A stretch of 64,000 bases of DNA from Paracentrotus lividus (Eukaryota > Echinodermata > Echinoidea > Camarodonta > Echinidae): NCBI GenBank assembly GCA_940671915.1, contig CALNVZ010003435.1, positions 3,367,525-3,431,524 of the forward strand, in the 5' to 3' direction. The translations under genes and the position numbers were made by a program. Positions 40,930-53,231 of this stretch are shown one piece after another. How positions within the stretch are numbered: position 1 is the stretch's first letter; each line of letters opens with the position of its first letter. The notes under the pieces were generated by a model. That model was not told where the DNA came from. It ran no database searches and saw only the letters and a program-made list of their open reading frames with translations.

Positions 40930-43170
40930 TACCTACCTACCTACCAGGTCGGCTAGACTGCCGAGACCTAGTACGAATCCTCCAGTTATCCCTGTTGTGC
41001 ATGCAGTTCTTTCTGTTTTCCAACACCCAGCATCCGATTTCATGATGTCTAGGTATGTCTTGCGTTTTCTACCACGCCCCCGACGTCCATGCGTGGCTCC
41101 AAAGGATGAGAACTGCTGGCGGCCAACTCTGGGTGTCGAAAACAATGACAGCAAGCTGCATTCTTCTTGTCGCTATCTTGTCACCTATTTTGGGTAGTTT
41201 TCCAATAGAGCGTCTTGTTTGTATGTGTTGTCTCCAGTTGATGTTGAGCACCGTTCTGAGCATTCTTGTGTAACACCCATTAAGAGACTTCTCACAGCTT
41301 TGGGGTGACTGTCCATGCTCACAGCCGTACAGCAGTATTGTTTCCACAGTTCAATGAAGAAGCCTAGTTTGAATACCTCGGGACAAGTGGAGACTTCCAG
41401 ACACACTGCACTCTTATTTATTGAGAGCTTTCCAGGCTATTGCCCTCCTGCCGATCTTGACATCAGTTTCGGTTGAATTTACCCATGATCCCAGGTATTT
41501 AAAGTCCTCTACCTCTTTTAGGGCATTACTTGACCTTGTCCTCAGTGAGTCATGTTCTGGTACATTGTATGTCATAAACTCTGTTTTTCTGGAGTTAAGT
41601 CCCAGCCCAACCTTGCTACATTCTACTTCTATCCTTGCAGAAGTTGTGAGCCTACCGTCGATCTGATTGCTTAACAGGCAGATGTCGTCAGCAAAATCTA
41701 AAATCTGTAATTCTGACTGCTTGGACTCTTCTAGATCTTCTTGGAGTTACAATAATCCAAGCTCGGCTCCTGGACCATCTGTAGCCTGTCTCAGAGCATA
41801 GTCGAGAACTATAATAAAGAGGAAGGGTGCAAAGAGTATCTCCTTGCAGGACTCCTGCGAGAAATGTTAAATTCTTCCGTCTCTCATCTGGTGTTACAAC
41901 TTTAGCCCTTGTGTTAGTGTACATGTTGTTAATTGCATTTAGTAGATTTGGTGGTATACCGTAGGCTTTTAGTATTTTTCAATCAATCTTCTTGGATGGA
42001 TTTGAAATCGAAAGCTTTTGAAGTCAACAAATGTCAGCACCCGCAGACTAGGTTGTTCAGCTTTACCTCTTCGATGATGCCGTCTAAGAGCCAGATTTGA
42101 GCAACCTGGTTCTACCTCGCCTAAATCCGTTCTGATTGATTCTCAGTTCTGGATCAATAGCTTCTCTTATCCGGATTGAGTATTCAATGCGTTGAATAAC
42201 TTGCATGATACACGTCAAGCTGATTCTCTGTAGTTATCGGTATTGGAGAGATTACCCTTCTTGGGGAACTGGTAATGATGTTAGAGAGTGACCACTGCTG
42301 AGGTTTCTTGTTCTCTATCAACACCTTGTTACATATTTTGATGACAACATCGTCCAGATCACAGCTCTTAAATACCTCAGGGGGGATGTATCTGGCCTGC
42401 ACTCTTGCCTTGCCTCAAAAGAAGACTTTGCCTTTTCATATTCTCCTTTTGTGAAGGGACCATCTTCTATTCCGAGGTCTTCAAAAACAGTTAGGTACTA
42501 TTCCTCGTCATGTGTCCGGTGTATGTGCTGGTGTGCTAGCAACTTCTGAAAGTGGTTATACAGGTACTCGCACTCTCTCCTCTGGACTTGCCCAGCAACC
42601 TGGCCTTCTTTGATGTTTTCCTTCGGTGGATCTCATTAATTACTCTCCAAGCCTCTCCATACTGGCCAGCACCATTGACATTCTGTTTCTGTCCTATTTT
42701 CTCCCTCACGTCCTTTCTCTTCAATGTGTATATGTTTCATACACTTTTCCTTAGCCTCCTTCAAGAGTATGTTGTCTTCCTCTAAGCCTGTCGAGGTGAA
42801 TTTTTGACTAGCCTCCTTCATTTTTTCTCTTGCCTCAGTCACGTCTGGGTGTTTGGAGTACAGCTCTCTTTTAGTGTGTGTTTTTCCTGGGTACCAGGCC
42901 ATCATTGCACGCCTTGTTGCTTCCACGGCTGAATATCTCATACATGTCTGTTGGATTTTCTTCGATGTTAAGAATCTCGAAACGATTTTCTCACCTCAAC
43001 TGTATTATTGATCTTGTAAATTAGATTCACAGAGAATTTATTCCAGTCCAAACTTTGTCGTGTTTTGCCTTCGGGACACGAAAGACTCAATCTGACTCTC
43101 ATAGACCTAAAGTGATCCAATTTTAATTTTCCTTTTCTGTCATACAAAAATAGACACGTCATGGAAAGTG
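40930..43170 (-). mobile_element. Decayed second non-LTR retrotransposon (reverse transcriptase relic)
   Basis: Minus-strand fragments in several frames spell a LINE reverse transcriptase in the right order. They include KCMKHIHIEEK near 42750, GEAWRVINEIHRRKTSK near 42650, PPEVFKSC...NKKPQQWSLSNII near 42300, LAGVLQGDTL near 41850 (cf. GVxQGD), METILLYGCEHG near 41340 (cf. LLYGSE) and the terminal R-R-G-R-G-R-K-R-K-T region near 41080. It has many frame breaks and is clearly dead. It is a different family from the LINE in the TMX3 intron. Confidence 0.75.
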
Positions 43171-43329
43171 GAGAAAAAAGTTTATTGTTAACTTCTCATC
43201 ATTTTAGACAACCACTCGTGGAGGATACACGTCGTTAACCCCCCCCCCCCCCCGCCCCCTCACCGTATCCCCGAAATCAGCGATTTTTGTTGAAAGAAAT
43301 TGGAATGGTATCGATAATAATTATCGTGT

Positions 43330-43420
43330 AGATCATGCGCGCGCATGCGCAAGTTGCGCTTTAATTATCAGCCGAATTCCCGAATTCACCATCTTCAATC
43401 AACGGGACCTTGACTAAAAT
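43330..43420 (+). promoter_or_regulatory. Possible promoter with NRF1-like site for the RRM locus
   Basis: CGCGCATGCGCA at 43340-43351 fits the YGCGCAYGCGCR consensus of NRF1, a common site in CpG promoters of deuterostomes. It lies in a locally CpG-richer stretch upstream of the plus-strand RRM genes. A 5' noncoding exon would be expected downstream, but I cannot place it. Confidence 0.4.
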
Positions 43421-45751
43421 CAACATTGAAACACCAATTTTGCTGAAGATTCACATCTTTGGATATTTATTATTAGTGAGTTTTATTGCTGAAAATCTGA
43501 AGTATCATAATTTGTGAAAGTGGATCACTTGCTTTGCTTAAATTTCAAAACAAATGACAGTAAATTTGTGAACAAGTGTGTAGTTTTTGTTGCCAATGCG
43601 GTCTTGTGCATGTGGCGTGGGATGGCCAATGCAATGCAATGGGCCCTGTGCAATACTGTAGCTGTGCCTGTCATGCTACGCTCCACGTGCCCACCCTGCT
43701 AGCACTGCATGCTGGCCTGGCGTGCATATCGCTAGGGCCCGGGCCGGCTGAGCTGGGCGGGGTTTCGACGCCGAGACTTGGAAGGAAGCAGAGATGCTGG
43801 ACGGGATTGAATATATGGAGGAGCGACCAGATAGACAGCTCGTATAATTTGGGAATTTATTTTCGCTGGAGAAAATGTGTCTAGATCTCTAGTCTAGATC
43901 TACTTTCATTTTGTTGTAATATATGAACTATGATGATGATGTGGCTTGACTGTTGACTCTCATTCCCAATTCAAATTTCGGAACAAATTTTACTGTCAAT
44001 GTCGATATGTCATGACTCATCGATGAGACAGTTGACTACATGTAACTGTAGAAGAGAAAATTGAACATTGAGATTTTCTAGATCTAGAAGATCAAGATCG
44101 AATTTTTATGATGCTGGTTTGATTTAAGTGAATCTCGGTCATGCAAATTGGAAAAGAAAATGATTGAATTTGAACTGAATAATTATGAACATCCATGTTC
44201 ATAAATAGTGTAAAATAAAAGAATAAACTGAAAGTAAAACAGTTTCTTTTCTTTTTGGGGGTTATAATTTTGGTGACATTGATGATTGAAACAGTAAGCT
44301 GGTTCACAAATTTTTTGAACGAATTACATGTAGCCTCTGCAATTTTAGCTAATGTCTTAACATGCTTATTATTTTTATATTAAAGTTGATATTGTGTATA
44401 TGCGATACGATCAGCATTATGATTTTTAAAATGTTTTTGCACAAAATTATAGAAGAACTTCATAGTTGTGAACATCAAAATCTTAAAGAGGCACTAAACC
44501 TGTTGCTAGATAATTTTCACAGTCGAGGTGGTGGTACACGTGTACATTACGACTCATTCTTCAGTTGTCTGGTAAATCTACCACTCTATGTACCAGCCGT
44601 GCTATGATGCCAAATATTGATAATATATTCACTTATTCATTAAAATACATAGTACTACCTGTACACCTATAATTGGTTGAAATTGTCATCTGTTACTTTT
44701 CATTTTGTCTATTTGCAATTCTAATCCTTTTCTTTTTTGTTTTTTTCATGCATTTTTCAGAGTGGTGATATTTTTGAATTTTGAAAGACCGCTCACTTTT
44801 TCTTTTTGGTAAGTACTTTTTCACTTTTTTTTTTGAATTTCTAGAAACAGTTTTAAAGCAAAGATTTTTAGGAGTGTTTTTCTTAATTTTGTTTCAGGCA
44901 TTAAAAAGAAAAATGATACATTATTTAAAAACTAGTGGAGGAAGAACAAGAAGAAGAAGAAGAATGAAATCCAATCCATAATTTGATACACGATACTATT
45001 ATTTTTTGTGAGAGTAAATTCTAAAATTTGTTATAAATGCCCTGATAATTTAACATGACCCCATAGGTTTTACTTATGTATCACCTCAAGACCCAGACAA
45101 AGCAAAGTTGGCAAATCATAATATCTGCCTTGCACATTTTCATGAAATTTTGCCCATTAATCCTAGAGTTTGCCTCTCAGAATTGGCCCAATATTTTCCC
45201 TTTCAATCAATAATTCAGAATTTACATTTCTTTATGTATTGTAGATGGTACATAAAATGTATGTTTGACAACTGTGGTGTACAAACAAAATATTTTGCCG
45301 ATATTTTTCGTTTCCACGATGGAAAGTCCGCCTTGATAATCAGTGGGTTTTGATAAAACGGGAGATAAAGAAATGATGAATAGTGAATTAGTGAATATTT
45401 GACAACAACCTGACAAAGCAGGGAATAATTTACTTCTTAAATTTGATTAGCAATTTTGGTTGATGGAGGAAGTACTTCCCATAATGTATTTTATGATTTC
45501 CTTTATCAGATGCTGTAATTTTTAGTACAACAAATGCAACAGCACCTCACAAGTGACTTAGGCTACAGAGTTGTCAATTTGCATTAAAAAAAATTAAGTA
45601 CTTTTGTTCTCCTTTATGATATTTCCATCAAACATTCTGTGGTCTGTAGTACTGTCCTATTTGCTATTTGCTGCATTTATTGAAACCCAACTTGATGTCA
45701 TGGTGGATTTCCAGTAGTGGATTTATAGAGGTACAAGATTTCTATAAGTCC
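43421..45751. other. Presumed 5' UTR/intron 1 of the RRM locus, noncoding
   Basis: No coding exon is recognised. A lysine/arginine-rich open stretch at about 44898-44980 follows a TTTGTTTCAG acceptor-like site, but it has no recognisable domain. Confidence 0.35.
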
Positions 45752-46363
45752 TTAAAGGAGGAGTCCGGGCTGAAATGAAAAAGTTTTGAAAAATTAAGTA
45801 AAATTCATCAAGCACAACACAGAAAATTTCATCAAAATCGGATGAAAAATAACAAAGTTATGCATTTTTTAGGTCGTGATTTTTTTTTTGTAAAACAGTT
45901 CTTGGCAATTGTCTCATTGTCTCATTTGAATATTTGAATATTCAAATGAACAAACTGATGATGTCACAGTCCCCCTACTTCTTGTGTATTTTATTATATG
46001 AAATCCTATTTATCTCATTTTTTCATATATAGCATATACAGAAAATCTGACCCTCATACTGAAATAAGTAAAAGCACTTGTGACCTTGAGCATTCCACAA
46101 GGATTAATCTGTGTTTTTATGTCCTGGGGGCAGAAAATCTTGATAATTGGTATTTCATACAATAAAAAACAAAGAAAGTAGGGGGACTGAGACATCATCA
46201 GTTTGCCAATTTGAAGAACTGTTTCCTAAAAAATTCAAAACTTCAGAAAATTCATAACTTTACTATTTCTTATCCGATTTTGATGAAATTTTCAGTGTTG
46301 TGCTTTTTCGATTTTACTTTATTTTTCTTATAATGCTAACTCCAGCCCGGATGAGTCCTTTAA
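45752..46363. repeat. TTAA-flanked fold-back element, copy 1 (~610 bp)
   Basis: TTAAAGGAGGAGTCCGGGCT on the left and CCAGCCCGGATGAGTCCTTTAA on the right give inverted ends with TTAA on both sides. Long arms contain TTTCATCAAAATCGGATG. The same element occurs in the opposite orientation at 52621-53231. Confidence 0.87.
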
Positions 46364-46479
46364 TAGATCACTTTTTGTTCCTCAAATTGGCAAGAATTAT
46401 ATTTGATTTTACTTTTTGATGGACTGCACCAGACATGAATTCATATTTTTCAGTGATGATTTTTGCTTTCTGCTGATGT

Positions 46480-47300
46480 GTATGTGATGCATACATTTCT
46501 GGTTTCTAAAATTTAGACATGCAGATGTGAAAACAGAAAAGTGTATGGCGGTTGTGATGAGAGATGTATTGAAGCAAGAAATGTGGATGCAGATTGTCAA
46601 TTCTTCTCTTATGCTTTGTGTTTATGATGTGCCAGTCACATGTACACAACTTCCAGCTAATATAATATATCGGTTGAGAGACGCTATTAAGTATGACAAT
46701 GAATGCACGATGAGTTGCATTACAATTCCCAGCAGGCATTTGGCCAATAGTACATATGATCATGTGTCAAGCTCTAGTTTGCACACAGCGCATGATAAAT
46801 ATACATTGGTCCAGTGCTTTTGACAAAGGACGCAAGACATTGCACTCGCCAAAATTGCTATTTTTCTGTATATTGACCCTGCGTTGTGTGCATGTGACTA
46901 GGTCCAATGAAAAGGTTATAAATTTTGAGGGATGTGTTTATTCACCGTAAATTTTTTTCATCAAAATTTTATACAGCCACAATGTGTGAAAGCTCAAGTT
47001 TAAAGAAGACATCACTACATGTACCCATACATTGTGAAAAGGGAGAATGCCATGAAATTTTATGTGATATGGACTGTGTAGGGTACTTTACATCAGGGAA
47101 CCTCCCAACTCCCTGCTTACAAATGTACATAGATGGGGACCAATTTGTCATCGGGGATCAGTTGTTAAAAGAGAAAGGAGTGATACATGTTCATGATGAG
47201 TGTGTTTTATGCAATTATAATTTTGGTGAATGTAGAGATTTTTTTCTTTCTTTCTTTTGATGGTGATCAAAATTTTCCATTGGTTCATTCAGCTGGGTTC
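46480..47300 (+). other. Two unrecognised ORFs (98 and 111 codons)
   Basis: 46527-46823 and 46925-47260 are open in plus frames. The second is cysteine-rich (CEKGEC, CDMDC, CVLCNY). I recognise no domain, and they do not join by obvious splice sites. They may be chance ORFs or relics of an old element upstream of the RRM unit. Confidence 0.2.
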
Positions 47301-47868
47301 ATACATGTAATGCCTGGAATTTTTCAGTCGGCATCCTTAATTTTTTTTTTTTACTTTTTTGTATCTTTGTTGTTCTTAACTGCCTTTGATTGAGGAGTTT
47401 CTGGACCATTTAAAAAAATAAATCTCCACTTTTTTGTTATTTTATTGAACCAACAATTTCCCCCCTCCGTATTATTGTAGAAAGAAAAAAATTGATCCAT
47501 TATGTTTTTAACTTGTCCCAAATACCTGCCAATTTAAAAGTATAGCAGGTTTCTTCAAAATAACTGAACGATCTTCAAAAACAGGCAGAAATGTTGGGCA
47601 AGTTGGCGTAACGTCCAATTAAATTTTCAGAAAAGCCATTGCCTGCTTATGTTTCTGGGAGGATTGTCACCTATCTTTCTGCTGTCTTTGTACAACCCAT
47701 TTCATGTCCCATCGGTAAAAAAGATTTTTTTTTTTTTTTTTTAATGATATCAACCATAATTCTGTATCTCACAATGTGTGGAAATGCGTCGGACTGCAGT
47801 TCCATTAGTGTGTCCGAAATGTCCCTATTACTTTTTTTGCCCCATATTTTTTTTTATTTTTTTTTTAG

Positions 47869-48226
47869 CTTTTTGACAAAATCCTTCCCAAGAAAGTTAC
47901 CATGAACCACCCCTATCATCATGGATTCGGCGGAGGCTACGTCGGCATGGGCTACCAGCAGCAGCCACCAAACATGGGATTTGAAATCAGTAACAACACC
48001 AACAGCACTGACCATAATTCCAAGATCTCGAGGATATTTGTAGGAAACCTCAACCCCAGAGAAGTCACCGACAGGATGCAGCTATACCATAGGTTCGTCA
48101 AGTACGGTAACATCACGGCCATCTCGCTACACAAAGGATTCGCTTTTATCCAGTTCACGTCCAAAGCCGAGGCAGATCATGCAGTTGCAGAGGAGAATGG
48201 CTTGAATTTTGGATCACAAAAAATGG
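47869..48226 (+). CDS. hnRNP C/RALY-like RRM gene, copy A exon 1
   Basis: The ATG is at 47902, after an acceptor TTTTTTTAG at 47867-47868 and 33 nt of leader. The exon gives a Gly/Gln-rich start (MNHPYHHGFGGGYVG), then an RNA recognition motif from about residue 41. RNP2 is IFVGNL (45-50) and RNP1 is KGFAFIQF (78-85), with HKGFAFIQF typical of hnRNP C, RALY and NCOA5-like proteins. The exon ends ATGG|GTAACA with one base of the next codon. These proteins bind U-rich nuclear RNA. The exact orthology is uncertain. Confidence 0.83.
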
Positions 48227-48964
48227 GTAACAAAGAATGTTTGAATTATAGCAATGCCGTGTGGTGCCTGGTTGGCTGATCTACCCGAGTGTACATTTGT
48301 ACACACATTGTTTTTCTACATGTGTACACACCTTTTTTCAAGGATAGCTCTAAGCTGACCCGTTTCATTTTTCCCCTCTCTTTCACCCAAAACCTAAGAA
48401 GATGGAAAGGATGAGGAAAGAAAATGATATGTAACATGTCTAGGCAGCAGTATAAAGCTGACATGCATTCATGGTAGAAACTAGAAAAAAGTACCAACCT
48501 CACAGCTCTTCTGATCTTTTTAAATCAAAGAATAATGATGTAGACTGATCCAGCAAATTTTGTGTATACTATTTTATAAACAAAAGTTGTTCTTGACAAC
48601 AAAAAAGCTTCCTGAGGGCTTTCCCAACTAAGTAACAACTACAAATGTAATGTCCAAATTCCAAATATTGTAGTTCTTTAAAAACGGGTTGTTTGAAAAT
48701 CTCATAGTGAACAGTCTATAACCTTGGCAACATGGTCAGGATTTTTGCCTTGTCTACTTTGACATGTAGATCTATTGTATATAGTCTAATAACATCTAGT
48801 TAAAAGCTGATATCATAACGTTTGCATTGTATCCCCTATGAATCATTGTAAATACATGTATGTCTCATTACTTAGTGAATGAAAATGGTAATTATTAGAT
48901 TGTAATAAAATGAAAAATATTTCAATTTCAAAGTAGTTTAAAAGCTTTTCTTTCTCCTCCACAG

Positions 48965-49034
48965 ATATCTGCATTTCCACTGAGAGGAACAAGGCTGGTG
49001 GTGGTGGTGGTGGTGGTGGTGGAGCCAAACGATA
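48965..49034 (+). CDS. RRM gene copy A exon 2
   Basis: Encodes DICISTERNKAG, the last RRM strand (cf. LDINLAAEPK in hnRNP C), then a run of nine glycines from (GGT)8GGA, and AKR. Acceptor CTCCACAG. The donor is ATA|GTAAAT, three bases downstream of the homologous donor in copy B. The exon is 70 nt and keeps the frame into exon 3. Confidence 0.78.
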
Positions 49035-49569
49035 GTAAATAATTTCGTAATTACAGTCAAACCCGATTATATAAATAAAATAAAAAAGAATCTGCGACAT
49101 GACCATCCCCTACCCTTACAGGGTTAAAGCAAGAATGAAGAAAAAAAAATTAGGGGAAATGGGCAGAGGAAAGAATATTTCTTGTGCTTTATATGCATTT
49201 ATACATGGTTCAACATTGATGATGCTTGGTACAACAGGTACACATGGGCACCCACATTTGAGCTCAGGGACCCCCAAGTTTTTAACAGGCACCCCCTATG
49301 CACACAAATCTTAAAGTGTATGATCCTTGCCATGTAACAATAACATTAAAAGTTGAGAACAATATTGCAAATTTTATAGTAACCAATGAGGAACCTTGAT
49401 GAACGCAAATCTTGCTCAAAGGAACCAATTAAAATCGTTCTTTAAAACTTGCATTTGGTAATTATTTAGGTTACATGGCTTTGAGTCTGAACCTATTCAA
49501 AGTTGATGTTGGACCTTGGTACATGTAGTATAATTAATAGTTTATTTATTGATGTTGTTTTAATTGTAG

Positions 49570-49645
49570 TGAAGGTGACTTTAATCAACATGCTCAGGCT
49601 AAGAAGAGGAGGTATCAAGATAACTTTGGTGGTAATGGTATGTAG
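49570..49645 (+). CDS. RRM gene copy A exon 3 (terminal or spliced)
   Basis: After the acceptor TTGTAG the exon reads (TAT)EGDFNQHAQAKKRRYQ then DNFGGNG, with a basic nuclear-localisation-like KKRR. If not spliced it ends in ATG TAG at 49643-49645, giving a 156-residue protein. The same place contains a consensus donor (AATG|GTATGT after 49637), which could splice in frame to copy B exon 1. Confidence 0.7.
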
Positions 49646-49654
49646 ACCTTATTT

Positions 49655-49748
49655 ATTTAATTTTATTATTATTTCTTATTTGTTTATTTGTTTATATATT
49701 TTATTTATTTATTATTGATTTATTTATTCATTTATTTATTTTATTCAT

Positions 49749-49779
<31 letters not shown>

Positions 49780-49815
49780 GGGGGGGAAGTGGTTTTTTTG
49801 GGGGGGGGTGGTTTA
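49655..49815. repeat. (ATTT)n, poly-T and poly-G tract
   Basis: Low-complexity TTTA/ATTT repeats, then about 20 T and two G runs. It marks the junction region between duplication units A and B. Confidence 0.85.
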
Positions 49816-50419
49816 GGATTGTTCACACATGAAAAGGTTTGCCTGCTCAAGAAAACCCCCCTCAGTTTGACAGTTTGTTTAGTGATGCCATTACGCTATG
49901 CCCTATCCTTTCAATCGCCATCCTTTATCTTTTTTGTATCTTGAAGAGTTCCTGAACCATTTTCAAATAAATGTTATATTTAATTTTGTTATTATTTTAC
50001 TGTACCAACAATTTTTTCCTTCATTATTTCTGTAAACTGAAAAGAAAGAAAATAATTGATCCATTATGTTAATAACTTGTCTCGAATACCTGCCAATTTA
50101 AACTATAGTTTAGTTTTATAGCGGTTTTTAAAATAACTGAACGATCTTTGAAAATAGGCAGAAATTTCAGACAAGTTGGCGTAAAATCCGATTAAATTTT
50201 CAGAAAAGTCATTGCCTCCTTATGACTCTGAGAGGATTGTCACGTTTCTTTCTTTTGTCTTTGAACAATCCATTTCATGTCCCGACGGTAATAGAAAAAA
50301 CAAATCTTCATAATTGAAAAAAAAAAAATGATCAACTGTAATTCTGTATCTGACAGTGTATGGAAGTGCATGGGACCGCAGTTCCATTGGAATGTCCGAT
50401 ATGTTCCTCTTAAACCTGG

Positions 50420-50880
50420 TGTATAGTTTTGGTAACAACAAAAAAATCGGCATAAAACCGATTAAATATAGTCTCATGTTGTTCACATTGCACTAAAAGA
50501 CATGTGTGAGAGATTTTGTGATATTCCTTTCACGATTTCCGGTGAATTTCAGTGAAATGTTTGAATCCAAACACAATTTGTAACGGTTTTTGAGACCTTT
50601 GCTGGGTTGTCCAGTCCCCCGAACTTCCCGCATGAATCGAGCGTAGCGATCTGTGTGTATCACCCACACAAGAGAATCCCCATTGGTTTTCCACGTGAAC
50701 GCCTAGCGCACACAAAGATGAGTCGGATCCCCGACTTATCTTTTTTATACTATAATATCGTGAAATAAAAACATTAAAACGAGATTCCATGTAATATAAC
50801 TTTCTTTGTTACAGTTATAGAATTCAGTCTTTCATATTATCTAACTGTGAGTCCAAATTAAATTTTTCCTTCTCCCAACA
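50420..50880. other. Insertion specific to unit B, noncoding
   Basis: Unit A is contiguous between GTCCGAAATGTCCC and the pre-exon T tract. Unit B carries an extra ~460 bp here (containing GAATCGAGCGTAGCGATCTG), consistent with a repeat insertion. No terminal repeats were clear to me. Confidence 0.45.
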
Positions 50881-50930
50881 CTATACACCAGCTTTAACTT
50901 TTATTGCCCCATGTTTTTTTTTTCCTCAAG

Positions 50931-51272
50931 TCTATCCCAACAAAGTTGGCATGAACCACCCATATCATGGATCCGGCGGAGGCTACGTTGGGCTGGGGTA
51001 CCAGCAGCAGCCACCAAACATGGGATTTGAAATCAGTAACAACACCAACAGCACTGACCATAATTCCAAGATCTCAAGGCTGTTTGTAGGAAACCTCAAC
51101 CCTAGAGAAGTTACCGACAGGATGCAGCTATACCATAGGTTCATCAAGTATGGTAACATCACGGCCATCTCGCTACACAAAGGATTTGCTTTTATCCAGT
51201 TCACGTCCAAAGCGGAGGCAGATCATGCGGTTGCAGAGGAGAATGGCTTGATTTTTGGATCACAGAAAATGG
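50931..51272 (+). CDS. hnRNP C/RALY-like RRM gene, copy B exon 1
   Basis: The ATG is at 50951, after an acceptor CCTCAAG at 50929-50930 and 20 nt. The protein is nearly identical to copy A (MNHPYHGSGGGYVG; RNP2 LFVGNL; RNP1 KGFAFIQF), one residue shorter. It ends ATGG|GTAATA. The 20 nt before the ATG are open in the frame left by copy A exon 3 (V-Y-P-N-K-V-G-M). Confidence 0.83.
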
Positions 51273-51828
51273 GTAATAGAGAATATTTGAATGATAGCAA
51301 TGCTCTGTGATACCTGGTAATATTGGCAAGATCTACAAGAGTTTACATTTGTATACAGAAAAACTACAAAGTTGGAAAAATGTTTAAAATTAAAAAAATT
51401 AAAAAAAATACATAAATTGAGACTACATTGTATGTAGTTTTTTACCTGGTCAACTCAAAAGCTTGCCTAACATAGTAACAACTAATGTACTTGCAAACTG
51501 AATTATAAATATTATAGGTCGTTCTTTAATAATAACAGGCTGTTTTAATACTTCATTTCTTTGTCCCAGGTAGTAAATATTCATAGATTTTAATAACTTT
51601 TAGTAGTGAACTGCTCAATACCCCTGCAACATAATTGTCAGGATTTTGCTTTGTCCACTTTTACATGTAGATCTGGATGTGTTTAACATCTCGTTAAAAG
51701 CTGTTACGATACAGAGTTGCATTTTATCCTCCATGAATCTTTCTAAATATGTACCTGTCCCATTACTTAGTAAATTAAAATGTTAGCATGAAATAGATGA
51801 TTTAGTAGCTCTTCTTTCTCCCCCACAG

Positions 51829-51886
51829 ATCTGTGCATCTCCACTGAGAGGAACAAGGGTGCTGCTGGTGGTGGTGCATACAAACG
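51829..51886 (+). CDS. RRM gene copy B exon 2
   Basis: A 58-nt exon encoding DLCISTERNKGAAGGGAYK and the first two bases of an Arg codon. Acceptor CCCCACAG, donor CG|GTACTA. It has a short Gly stretch in place of the nine glycines of copy A. Confidence 0.8.
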
Positions 51887-51999
51887 GTACTAAATAATTT
51901 CATGATTACAGTCGACTCTCATTATAATGAGACAATTCACTTGTTAATGTGTTGTGTAACAAGATTTTGTTACTACACATTCATCTCTTGTTTCCAGCA

Positions 52000-52166
52000 C
52001 CTGTGTCCCGTTGCATAAAGAGTTACTATTATAGTGAGTTTGCCATCAATGGTAGGTAAATGATGAAATACTGCATTTTGATTTGCTGTTTAGCAATGTT
52101 ATCAGGGTAGTTACCATTGATGGCAAAGAGACTATAGTAGTAACTATTTATGCAACGGGGCCCAGG
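52000..52166. repeat. Fold-back MITE with CCCGTTGCATAAAGAGTTACT ends
   Basis: TCCCGTTGCATAAAGAGTTA on the left mirrors TAACTATTTATGCAACGGG on the right. It ends in GGGGCCCAGG like the element at 18661-18825. Confidence 0.85.
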
Positions 52167-52620
52167 TTATAAAGAGAGTAGTCTGTATTTTCTTATAATC
52201 CAACTTTGTTATATCAAAGTCAAATAAATTAATACAGTGAGATCTGTACATTAGTTATTAATTGAACACAAGGCCTAGGGAAAGCATAGGGCACACATTT
52301 TGGTACATCTTGAACATATAGCTTTTCTAATGTGTCTCAAATATATATTAGGTCATATTCAAACTAAGTGGGACATTTAGCTTAAATTTTAATGTGGCGC
52401 TGTGCCTTTGAAAATGCAAATTAGGATCTGTAATCAACACAAAGGCTTCTTTACAATACAACCAATTATTTTGAACAAATTTGAACCAAGTTTAAACATT
52501 ATGTGATCCAGTTTTCTTACGCTGAATAATTGATCAAACAGGAATTTGCACATATGGGACTATGGTGCTTTACATGCCTCTTATTCTTATGTCTAGTCAC
52601 TTTTTTCAGATTTTTTTTGC

Positions 52621-53231
52621 TTAAAGGACTCATCCGGGCTGGAGTTTGCATTATTAGAAAAATAAAGTAAAATCGAAAAAACACAACACTGAAAATTTCA
52701 TCAAAATCGGATAAGAAATAGCAAAGTTATGAATTTTCTTAGGTTTTGAATTTTTTAGGAAACAGTTCTTCAAATTGGCAAACTGATGATGTCTCAGTCC
52801 CCCTACTTTCTTTGTATTTTATTGTATGAAATACCAATTATCAAGATTTTCTGCCCCAAGGACATAAAAAGAGGGATTAATCCTTGTGGAATGTTCAAGG
52901 TCAAAAGTGCTTTTACTTATTTCAGTATGAGGGACAGATTTTCTGTATAGGCAATATATGAAAAAATGAGATAAATAGGATTTCATATAATAAAATACAC
53001 AAGAAGTAGGGGGACTGTGACATCATCAGTTTGCTCATTTGAATATTCAAATATTCAAATGAGACAATGAGAAAATTGCCATGAACTGTTTTTCCCAAAA
53101 AAGTCAATACCTAAAAAATGCATAACTTTGTTATTTTTCATCCGATTTTGATGAAATTTTCTGTGTTGTGCTTGATTAATTTTACTTAATTTTACAAAAA
53201 ATTTTCATTTCAGCCCGGACTCCTCCTTTAA
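52621..53231. repeat. TTAA-flanked fold-back element, copy 2 (inverted)
   Basis: A reverse-oriented copy of 45752-46363, with TTAAAGGACTCATCCGGGCT and GCCCGGACTCCTCCTTTAA ends. Its right TTAA is shared with the next element. Confidence 0.87.

Larger units (their letters stand above)
47375..49850 (+). repeat. Tandem duplication unit A of the RRM gene
   Basis: From about 47375 the sequence (for example GAACGATCTTCAAAAACAGG and TGATCCATTATG) reappears from about 49920, followed by homologous exons 1 and 2. Homology to unit A resumes at about 56630-57310 for exon 3. Between the two, unit B has been interrupted by insertions. Confidence 0.8.

Noticed and set aside
43514-43884. Plus ORFs of 62 and 102 codons
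   Set aside because: They lie in a locally GC-rich stretch, which favours chance ORFs; composition is unlike the nearby coding exons.
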